Of a DNA stretch of 19,078 bases, positions 14,634-19,078 are shown in pieces. The translations under genes were made by a program, and so were the position numbers. The stretch's first letter is position 1. Each line of letters opens with the position of its first letter. Source of the stretch: Nanobdellota archaeon (GTDB lineage Archaea > Nanobdellota > Nanobdellia > Pacearchaeales > GW2011-AR1); contig JAHISS010000010.1 of NCBI GenBank assembly GCA_018817905.1, positions 1 to 19,078 of the forward strand, given 5' to 3'. Below the pieces are notes generated by a model. The model worked only from the letters and a program-made list of their open reading frames with translations, had not been told where the DNA came from and did not search any database.

Positions 14634-14696
14634 TGTAAGGGAACGAGGATTGGGTTAAAAAAGATTTTGTATGAGTGGGAAATGATAATATTAGAG

Positions 14697-14832
14697 ATAC
14701 AACTGAACAATAGCCCAATTCGTAATCGCTGCGCTCACAAAATAAACTGATAATGATTATTAAAAAATATTTTTTTGGAGGAAATGGGATTGTGGGAAAA
14801 TAATTTTGCTATTTTTTAAGTTGTAACAAAAA
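14697..14832 (+). repeat. Dispersed repeat family A, copy 2
   Basis: Bases 14697-14740 match 11860-11903 inverted (one mismatch in 44), and 14709-14743 match 8702-8736 in direct orientation. Further blocks ATAATGATTATT and GTTGTAACAAAAA are shared with copy 1. Confidence 0.8.
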
Positions 14833-14867
14833 CAAATTTAATAATCTAGAAAAAATAAAAAAGAAAC

Positions 14868-14910
14868 ATATATAAACAAAAATATCCTTTGAATTGCACG
14901 AAAAGGAGGT
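14868..14910 (+). promoter_or_regulatory. TATA box and strong ribosome site of the gene at 14915
   Basis: CATATATAAAC (14868-14878) is followed by AAAAGGAGGT (14901-14910), four bases before the ATG. This is one of the few genes in the window with a clear leader and a near-perfect Shine-Dalgarno, suggesting strong expression. Confidence 0.65.
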
Positions 14911-14914
14911 TTAA

Positions 14915-15253
14915 ATGGCAAAAAAGAGGAAAGGAAATTTGCTTGGAAGCTGGTCGTTTTTGATTGGTGTAATCCTTGCATTGGTGTTCGGGCTTTTTGT
15001 TGGGATGGATTCAAGGATAACTTACGTTCTTGTAGTGCTTGGAATTATCGTCGGACTTTTGAACATTAATGACGAAGAAGCAGGACCATTTTTGATGGCT
15101 GGAACTGTTCTTGTAATTGTGTCAGCATTAGGTCAAGTCGTTGTAGCAATGGTTCCACCATTCCAAGTGACTTTGCAAGCGTTGGCAGTGTTATTTGTTC
15201 CTGCAACAATCATTGTTGCTCTCAAACACGTGTTCAGCTTAGCACGCGGATAA
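14915..15253 (+). CDS. Small integral membrane protein, four predicted TM segments
   Basis: The 112-residue protein has a basic N-terminus (MAKKRKG, inside-positive) and four hydrophobic segments at about 11-30, 35-52, 60-81 and 87-108. A short acidic NDEEAG turn separates the second and third. There are no catalytic motifs, and I cannot assign a family. The strong ribosome site suggests an abundant membrane protein. It is followed by a long T-rich stretch that looks like a terminator, so it is probably a single-gene transcript. Confidence 0.7.
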   Translation: MAKKRKGNLLGSWSFLIGVILALVFGLFVGMDSRITYVLVVLGIIVGLLNINDEEAGPFLMAGTVLVIVSALGQVVVAMVPPFQVTLQALAVLFVPATIIVALKHVFSLARG

Positions 15254-15254
15254 G

Positions 15255-15299
15255 TTTTATTTTTTTATTTTTTTATTTCTTGTTTTATTTTTTAGCTTT
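15255..15299 (+). terminator. Poly-T terminator after the membrane-protein gene
   Basis: Several runs of five to seven T within 45 bases directly after the stop codon match intrinsic archaeal termination signals. Confidence 0.6.
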
Positions 15300-15399
15300 T
15301 GTAGATTGTTTAGAAGTTTGTTTGTAGTTGGAGAAATGATTGTGAAACATTAGAAAACCGGAGAGCGAAATCTTTTCGTTCAAGATTGATTTTTGATTA

Positions 15400-15434
15400 A
15401 AGCACCCCGCCCCTAAATGATTATCTCATAAACC
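15400..15434 (-). repeat. Dispersed repeat family C, copy 3 (inverted)
   Basis: The reverse complement equals 193-229 apart from one substitution and a 2-base indel. The two copies are about 15 kb apart. Confidence 0.75.
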
Positions 15435-15500
15435 AGATAGCATTATTATCGTAACTGGAAGGTTTTTTAGACAGCAACAGAAAAAATTGGAATTAGAAAG

Positions 15501-15509
15501 ATTTAAATA
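15501..15509 (+). promoter_or_regulatory. TATA box of the gene at 15531
   Basis: ATTTAAATA is centred 26 bases before the ATG at 15531 and fixes that start over an upstream TTG at 15519. Confidence 0.6.
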
Positions 15510-15530
15510 GGAGAAAACTTGCGGAAAAAT

Positions 15531-15791
15531 ATGAAAACAACAATAGTATCAGTGACATATTTTATTGAAGGTAGAGATGAAACTGGATTAATTCCAGAGG
15601 GAACTGATGTAGTACTTGTTGATCGTGATGAAGATGGTAGAACAAGTCTTTTCTACAATTTTAAAGGCCCTATTGCTCGGGGAGATTATTCTCAACGACT
15701 TAAAGAAACTGAAGAATTGAACGCATTACAACCAAAAACACCTGAAGGAATTGAAAAGGTCGTTAAACTTCTTGAGGACTCCTCTAGATAA
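15531..15791 (+). CDS. Uncharacterised small protein, 86 residues
   Basis: The start at ATG 15531 (MKTTIVSVTYFIEG) is supported by a TATA box 26 bases upstream. The first half looks like a small beta-sheet (TTIVSVTYFIEG, GTDVVLVDRDEDGRTSLFYNF) and the C-terminal third like a helix (TPEGIEKVVKLLEDSSR). The protein is acidic and soluble, with no cysteines and no recognised motif. It may be transcribed separately from tsaC, which has its own promoter about 30 bases before its start. Confidence 0.6.
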   Translation: MKTTIVSVTYFIEGRDETGLIPEGTDVVLVDRDEDGRTSLFYNFKGPIARGDYSQRLKETEELNALQPKTPEGIEKVVKLLEDSSR

Positions 15792-15840
15792 TTTTAGTTC
15801 TAAAATCAACAGAAGCTGCCCTGAAGAATTTTACTTCGAA

Positions 15841-15850
15841 GTTTATTTAT
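15841..15850 (+). promoter_or_regulatory. TATA box of the tsaC gene
   Basis: GTTTATTTAT is centred about 26-27 bases before ATG 15873. This supports the upstream start and therefore the frameshift interpretation. Confidence 0.55.
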
Positions 15851-15872
15851 AGACTTAATTCTAAATTGGTTT

Positions 15873-16441
15873 ATGGAAATTGTACGTGCGGAAGGAATTG
15901 ATGAAGAAAATCTCATTGAAAAAATAAAGCAGGGAAAATATTTGTTTATCCGACAGATACGATTTATGGGCTTGGGTGTAATGCTTTGCTTGGGGAAAGT
16001 GTTGAGAAAATTAGAGAGCTAAAGAAAAGAGATGGAAAGCCGTTTTCTGTTATTGCTCCTTCGAAAGAATGGGTGTGGGAAAATTGCGTTGATGATGAAA
16101 AAGTTGAGGCGTGGCTTTCAAAGTTGCCTGGGCCTTATACTTTTATTCTTGAGTTGAAGAATAAGAATTGCGTTGCTGGGGAGGTTAATTGTTTTGGCGA
16201 AAGTTTGGGCGTTAGGATTCCTGATCATTTTATTTCAAAGATTGTTGAAAAGGCGGGCGTGGCTTTTGTTACAACTTCTGTAAATGTTTCTGGCGAGAAG
16301 CCGGTGACAGAGATTGATGAGATTGCTGATGAAATGCGGGGCAAGATAGATATTGCAATTAATCAAGGCGAGCTGAAAGGAGAGCCGAGCAAGGTCGTCT
16401 TTCTTGTGAAAGGTGAAGAGAAAGTTTTAAGAGAACTTTGA
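15873..16441 (+). pseudogene. tsaC: tsaC/Sua5 (threonylcarbamoyl-AMP synthase), broken by a one-base frameshift
   Basis: The family makes threonylcarbamoyl-AMP from threonine, bicarbonate and ATP for the t6A base of tRNAs. ATG 15873 reads MEIVRAEGIDEENLIEKIKQ and GK, then the frame is lost at the A-run 15935-15938. One extra A there would continue as IFVYPTDTIYGLGCNALLGE, the classic TsaC/Sua5 N-terminal core (YPTDT.YGLG). The restored protein would have about 189 residues, the normal single-domain TsaC size. Downstream the other family motifs are intact: KKRDGKPFSVI and TTSVNVSGE. The open part alone (from a TTG at 15986) lacks the YPTDT strand and would not work. Either the gene is damaged, or this is a homopolymer sequencing error. 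The latter is likely because the function is nearly universal and the rest is well preserved. Confidence 0.85.
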
Positions 16442-16540
16442 ATAGTTCGTTGTTTTCAAAGACTCTCATAAGAAAACTTTGCTGTTTTAGTGCGCTTGGT
16501 CTATTCTGCAAAGTTCTCTTAAGGTGATTTTGAAAATAAC
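16427..16540. terminator. Long imperfect hairpin with a competing pairing after tsaC
   Basis: Left arm 16449-16484 and right arm 16506-16540 pair imperfectly over about 35 bases, around a loop of about 21 bases. In addition, TTAAGAGAACTTTG (16427-16440, covering the last tsaC codons) is the exact complement of CAAAGTTCTCTTAA (16509-16522). So the right arm can pair with either of two partners. It sits between convergent genes, so a bidirectional terminator is the simplest reading; a degraded small inverted-repeat element is an alternative. Confidence 0.5.
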
Positions 16541-16566
16541 AAAAAGAAAAAATAAATTAAGGTTGT

Positions 16567-17076
16567 TTATGTAAAGGCTGCTTTTACGCTTTTACTGAAC
16601 AATAGGTATCCTCCGATGACTGCTTGTACAACAAAGTTGAGGACGTTTCCTACGATGTTCCCCTGGACCATTCCTATTATTGCCATGAGAAGTCCGAGTA
16701 TTGCAAAGATAATTGCGACAATTCTTGCCCAGTTTCTTGCTTTCCATAGGCCACGGCCGACGAAAAATCCGAGGACTCCGAAGGCTATCATTATTATTCC
16801 TGCTACGATGAAAAGTCCTGCGCCGAGAAATTCTATGAATGGAATTTGCTCTGCTACCGAGCCTATGAAACCTGCTCCTACAATAAAGAGGATTCCGAAG
16901 ATAATTCCGAAAACTGCGCCGATGTAATAAAGAACAGAAATTATCTTTACTCCGACTGGGACTTGCTTTCCCTGGACTGGCTGCGCCTGTGTTTGATTAA
17001 CTTGAGGTTGCACCTGCGTTTGATTAACTTGAGGTTGTGCCTGTGTTTGATTAGCTTTAGGTTGTGCTGCTGGCAT
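16567..17076 (-). CDS. Four-TM membrane protein with N-terminal Gln/Pro repeat
   Basis: I chose ATG 17076 (MPAAQPKANQ) because the strong ribosome site GGGGGTGA lies just before it, although an in-frame ATG at 17094 exists. Residues about 9-38 contain three copies of NQTQ(A/V)QP(Q)V encoded by 27-bp repeats: a low-complexity, soluble tail. Four membrane segments follow (roughly 43-66, 80-104, 113-136 and 143-160), with a charged GRGLWKARNWAR loop between the second and third. The arrangement resembles small DUF-type tetraspan proteins of archaea, but I cannot name the family. It converges on tsaC. Confidence 0.65.
   Translation of the reverse strand: MPAAQPKANQTQAQPQVNQTQVQPQVNQTQAQPVQGKQVPVGVKIISVLYYIGAVFGIIFGILFIVGAGFIGSVAEQIPFIEFLGAGLFIVAGIIMIAFGVLGFFVGRGLWKARNWARIVAIIFAILGLLMAIIGMVQGNIVGNVLNFVVQAVIGGYLLFSKSVKAAFT
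16985..17065 (-). repeat. 27-bp tandem repeat, three units
   Basis: Units at 16985-17011, 17012-17038 and 17039-17065 encode the NQTQxQP motif. The first two units are nearly identical and the third has diverged slightly. Confidence 0.85.
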
Positions 17077-17115
17077 TGTTTCACCCCCTTTCATTTATTT
17101 CTTTAACAATCAGTT

Positions 17116-17124
17116 TATTTAAAA
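17116..17124 (-). promoter_or_regulatory. TATA box of the Gln/Pro-repeat membrane protein gene
   Basis: TTTTAAATA on the minus strand predicts a transcription start near 17094, giving an 18-base leader that carries the ribosome site for ATG 17076. Confidence 0.5.
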
Positions 17125-17129
17125 TTATC

Positions 17130-17369
17130 TTATTCCACTTTTTCCAAGGATTCTTCGTTCATCGGCACGTAGGCGATTGTTTTGCCAGTTTTTTCTTCGA
17201 CGATTTCAACGTGGTATTCTCCGTTTGGAAGGAGGACATTTATTTTTCCAACCATGCCTTTGGTGATTGGAGGTTTTTCTTCGTCAAAAGCTGGATCGTA
17301 TTCGATGTAGTCTATATCTGGCGCAGCAAGCAGGCGAACTTTTTCGTGGCGTTTGAATTTTGTTTGCAT
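17130..17369 (-). CDS. DUF4926-like small protein
   Basis: The 79-residue protein starts MQTKFKRHEKVRLLAAPDID and has the pattern G.VG.I.VLLPNGEYHVEIV followed by GKTIAYVPMNEESLE. Placement of a VGxI strand, a G.Y.VE strand and a final (T/V).(N/P)EE.L matches the DUF4926 family of small SH3-like barrels, often found near toxin-antitoxin and mobile genes. The molecular function of that family is unknown. The central insert between the first strand and GMVGK (about 17-37) is longer than in the compact members I recall. It is divergent from the HxxxCxxC protein gene and shares a promoter element with it. Confidence 0.6.
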   Translation of the reverse strand: MQTKFKRHEKVRLLAAPDIDYIEYDPAFDEEKPPITKGMVGKINVLLPNGEYHVEIVEEKTGKTIAYVPMNEESLEKVE

Positions 17370-17385
17370 GGGATTGAAAGGAAAG

Positions 17386-17398
17386 GTTTATTTATTAA
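17386..17398. promoter_or_regulatory. Shared TATA element between two divergent starts
   Basis: GTTTATTTATTAA is centred at 17392, about 23-24 bases from both the minus-strand ATG (17369) and the plus-strand ATG (17416). It is A/T-only apart from its first base and readable as a TATA box in either direction. The gap has no second candidate. Confidence 0.5.
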
Positions 17399-17415
17399 TG
17401 TTGTTGTGGGAAATC

Positions 17416-17742
17416 ATGGGAGAAGGTTATGTTTGCCCGAGAAATAGTGCAATAACAGGAGACGCAATAGATGAATTTTTTCGGTATGCTGCTGCTTCTG
17501 ATGGGCAGAGGCAGAAATATGACGAAAATGAAGAAGTGCAGAGATTAAGCGGCTTTAGACCTTCAATGACTCCTGAAATTGCAAGTCATGTTAGTAATTG
17601 CAAATCTTGTCATGAACATTCTCAGAAAACTGTGGCTATATATTCTGCCATTTATCATGCAGTGGGGAGGCGAGGATTTGAAAAGGGAAGTCCGTTAAGA
17701 CAAAGGGTTTTAGAATTTATTTCTTCACAGAGGGGAAGTTAA
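17416..17742 (+). CDS. Small HxxxCxxC zinc-finger-like protein
   Basis: ATG 17416 (MGEGYVCPRNSAITG) is preferred over upstream in-frame starts because of the TATA element 24 bases before it; this gives 108 residues. The centre reads MTPEIASHVSNCKSCHEHSQ. The H-x3-C-x2-C spacing, after a helix with acidic residues, is the zinc-binding layout of anti-sigma ZAS domains. An extra Cys in VCP near the N-terminus could add a ligand. CKSCH also fits the heme c motif CxxCH, but there is no signal peptide, so zinc is more likely. The C-terminal part is helical and basic. Archaea lack sigma factors, so any regulatory role must differ. Confidence 0.6.
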   Translation: MGEGYVCPRNSAITGDAIDEFFRYAAASDGQRQKYDENEEVQRLSGFRPSMTPEIASHVSNCKSCHEHSQKTVAIYSAIYHAVGRRGFEKGSPLRQRVLEFISSQRGS

Positions 17743-17751
17743 CATCCAAAT

Positions 17752-17762
17752 ACTTTTATACT
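17752..17762 (+). promoter_or_regulatory. TATA box of the gene at 17782
   Basis: ACTTTTATACT is centred about 25 bases before the ATG at 17782. Confidence 0.55.
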
Positions 17763-17781
17763 TCTGAGATTTTTATACCTC

Positions 17782-18030
17782 ATGGGAAAATTCAGATATT
17801 TTGATTATAATCCTGAAACGAGGGCTTTGAACGTAGAGGGAGCTAAAGACATCTACGGAGTGATCATTGGAGGACAACATTGGATATTTGATATTAACGA
17901 ACTTGGAGAGGATGGGCTGCCGGATAGGGTCTACAAGGTGATTCACATTCCTGAAGATGGTCTTACACAAACAATAGAGATTGAGAGAGAAGAATCAAGA
18001 AAGGCAGTTATGGAAGCTTTCGATATATAA
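17782..18030 (+). CDS. Uncharacterised small protein, 82 residues
   Basis: The protein begins MGKFRYFDYNPETRALNVEG and is rich in beta-type segments (KDIYGVIIGGQHWIFDINEL, DRVYKVIHIPEDG) ending in an acidic helix (REESRKAVMEAFDI). It is soluble, without Cys, signal peptide or known motif. Its own TATA box supports this start. I do not recognise the family. The nuclease gene starts 48 bases downstream with a separate promoter. Confidence 0.6.
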   Translation: MGKFRYFDYNPETRALNVEGAKDIYGVIIGGQHWIFDINELGEDGLPDRVYKVIHIPEDGLTQTIEIEREESRKAVMEAFDI

Positions 18031-18048
18031 GATATTGGGAGCGACAAA

Positions 18049-18057
18049 TTATTTATA
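18049..18057 (+). promoter_or_regulatory. TATA box of the nuclease gene
   Basis: TTATTTATA is centred 26 bases before the ATG at 18079. Confidence 0.55.
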
Positions 18058-18078
18058 CTTCCTCCTTTTTTACCTCGC

Positions 18079-18867
18079 ATGGTGGAACTTTATTCGCATT
18101 CGCGACTTTGTTTGTATGAGAATTGTCCAGAGGCATACAAGGCGAAGTACATTGACCGGGTGTTTCCTGACATTCCTCGGTCGATTCAGCTTTTTTTGGG
18201 AAGCCTGGCTCATGAGAGTTTGGAATGGTTGTATAAAGAAATTAAAGGAGGCAGGAGTGTTGAGCTGGATGAGTTAGTAAAACATTTTGCGAACAATTGG
18301 CATGCGCAGTTTTCTCCAGATATTCGAATCAACTCTGGAGAGGTGGGAGATTATTTTAACAAGGGAGTTAAGTTTTTGGTTGATTATTACCAGCGCAATA
18401 AACCGTTTAATGAGAACACGATTGAAGTAGAAAGAAAAATAATTTTTTCGCTTGACGAAGATTACGGAATTATGGGTTATGTTGACAGAATTGTTTTGAA
18501 CAAGGACGGCGAGTATGAAGTTCATGATTACAAGACGAACGAGATGATGAAAACGCAGGAAGAACTTGACGCAGACAGACAGTTGGCTCTTTATCATCTT
18601 GGGCTGCGTGAGATTTTTGGCAAGGACATAAATGTTAAACTTGTCTGGCATTTTCTTGCGCACAACAGAAGAATGGAATCAGCGAGGACGCCTGAGGAAC
18701 TTGGGAAGTTGAGGGCTGAGACTTTGGATTTGATTGAGAAGATTAGGAATACTACAGAGTGGCCGGCGTGCGGAAAGCAGTGGTGTGATTGGTGCGCTTG
18801 GAAAAAGTCACAAGAGTTGGATAAGAAAGTTTTCACGAGAAAGGGGAATTTGAGTTCTTGGTCTTAA
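18079..18867 (+). CDS. PD-(D/E)XK nuclease with four-Cys Fe-S site (Cas4/RecB-like)
   Basis: The 262-residue protein has the RecB/Cas4-type layout (PF12705-like). It begins with SHSRLCLYENCPEAYKAKY, then a GSLAHESLEWL helix with His45, D136 in GYVDRI, D150 and K152 in VHDYKTN (the D-x-K catalytic pair), and Gln168 in DRQLALYHLG. Cys16 near the start and C231, C236 and C239 (CGKQWCDWC) near the end form the usual one-plus-three cysteine set for a 4Fe-4S cluster. The family cuts or resects DNA ends in repair, recombination or CRISPR adaptation. No CRISPR array, cas1 or cas2 is here, so a role in repair is more likely (inferred). The leaderless promoter supports the start. It is slightly longer than typical Cas4. 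Confidence 0.85.
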   Translation: MVELYSHSRLCLYENCPEAYKAKYIDRVFPDIPRSIQLFLGSLAHESLEWLYKEIKGGRSVELDELVKHFANNWHAQFSPDIRINSGEVGDYFNKGVKFLVDYYQRNKPFNENTIEVERKIIFSLDEDYGIMGYVDRIVLNKDGEYEVHDYKTNEMMKTQEELDADRQLALYHLGLREIFGKDINVKLVWHFLAHNRRMESARTPEELGKLRAETLDLIEKIRNTTEWPACGKQWCDWCAWKKSQELDKKVFTRKGNLSSWS

Positions 18868-18912
18868 GATTAATTATTTCTTCCAGTTGGGAATAAAATA
18901 TTTCTTTCCCGT

Positions 18913-18944
18913 CAGTATTTAATGTGTGTTAAAATGTGATACTG
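18913..18944. terminator. Short inverted repeat between convergent genes
   Basis: CAGTAT (18913-18918) and ATACTG (18939-18944) are complementary, separated by 20 bases, and lie just beyond the stop codon of the rightmost partial transposase. They could end that transcript or mark the end of the element. Confidence 0.3.
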
Positions 18945-19078
18945 TCATCTTAGTGAATGATGCTCCTTTTTTGCAAAATATTTTATCAAACCCATTAGTC
19001 TATTTCTACCTATTTGCAAAATTATTTCTGCTTCTTCTGCCGGCGTCTTGCCTTTCAAGCTCTGATGTGGATTCACAA
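18945..19078 (-). CDS. C-terminal end of an rve-type transposase/integrase (partial)
   Basis: On the minus strand from the window edge, the frame reads VNPHQSLKGKTPAEEAEIIL and continues for 23 more residues to a TGA at 18945-18947. NPHQSLKGKTPAEEA is the conserved C-terminal signature of rve (DDE) transposases of IS3/IS481 type, where host-like ..NPH..L.G.TP.. follows the catalytic Glu. The active-site part lies outside the window, so completeness is unknown. The last 25 residues are Lys/His-rich (KYFAKKEHHSLR). Confidence 0.7.
   Translation of the reverse strand, partial: VNPHQSLKGKTPAEEAEIILQIGRNRLMGLIKYFAKKEHHSLR

Larger units (their letters stand above)
14634..14914. other. Divergent intergenic region with repeat family A copy
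   Basis: It lies between two divergent starts. It contains the ATPase promoter at the left, a family A repeat copy (14697 to about 14832), and the promoter and ribosome site of the membrane-protein gene at the right. No gene is seen. Confidence 0.6.
15300..15530. other. Intergenic region with an inverted family C repeat
   Basis: No gene is seen. It contains the inverted family C copy at 15400-15434 and, at 15501-15509, the promoter of the next gene. Confidence 0.5.

Noticed and set aside
12385..14658. Plus-strand open frames opposite the ATPase (such as 12385-12858 and 13480-14061)
   Set aside because: They are shadows of the P-type ATPase, with no recognisable domains or start signals.
11860..14740. 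ATPase region as a composite transposon
   Set aside because: There is no transposase in the bracketed segment, and the flanking repeat occurs at another unrelated gap (8702), so a dispersed repeat is the simpler reading.
17590..17625. CKSCH as a cytochrome c heme site
   Set aside because: There is no signal peptide or membrane segment, no other redox gene is nearby, and the preceding His gives the ZAS zinc spacing.
18079..18867. CRISPR-Cas locus suggested by the Cas4-like nuclease
   Set aside because: No direct-repeat array or other cas gene is visible in the window.
1..19078. tRNA, rRNA or a riboswitch of a known class
   Set aside because: I looked through the gaps and saw no cloverleaf, rRNA core sequence or familiar aptamer.

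Overview
The window looks archaeal, most likely from a small-genome DPANN-type archaeon (Woesearchaeales/Pacearchaeales-like). This is inferred from promoter layout and gene mix, not from a marker gene. The main sign is a TATA-like box (TTTAAATA, TTTATATA and similar) centred about 25-26 bases before the start codon of at least ten genes. That spacing fits archaeal TBP/TFB promoters giving leaderless mRNAs and does not fit a bacterial -10 box. Shine-Dalgarno sites occur only at a few genes. The DNA is A+T rich, densely coding, and has no rRNA, tRNA or CRISPR array that I can see.

Left part (1-6704): the 3' tip of a possible upstream gene; a secreted or anchored seven-blade FG-GAP beta-propeller protein followed by a small ribbon-helix-helix protein; an HEPN/MNT toxin-antitoxin pair whose nucleotidyltransferase carries its own winged helix; a Cro-type HTH protein with an ETP-repeat tail; a slipin (SPFH) membrane protein; and a large regulator that fuses two Lrp/AsnC-like units to a HAD phosphatase.

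Middle (6705-9198): a complete insertion sequence with 19-bp perfect terminal inverted repeats, a DDE transposase and a small antisense ORF, inserted into what looks like the start of a small gene. Two uncharacterised small genes follow.

Chaperonin and transport block (8857-14633, minus strand): groES, an unrecognised 113-residue protein and groEL form a tight operon, with a fourth small gene downstream that may have its own promoter. Upstream lies a P-type cation ATPase, bracketed by inverted 44-bp copies of a dispersed intergenic repeat.

Right part (14634-19078): two small membrane proteins, an uncharacterised small protein, a TsaC/Sua5 (t6A synthesis) gene broken by a one-base frameshift, a DUF4926-like protein divergent from a zinc-finger (HxxxCxxC) protein around one shared TATA-like element, another unknown small protein, an Fe-S PD-(D/E)XK nuclease of the Cas4/RecB type, and the C-terminal end of an rve-type transposase running off the window.

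The points most worth following are the gene inserted between groES and groEL, the Lrp-Lrp-HAD fusion with a dyad operator beside it, the three families of dispersed intergenic repeats, and the frameshifted tsaC.
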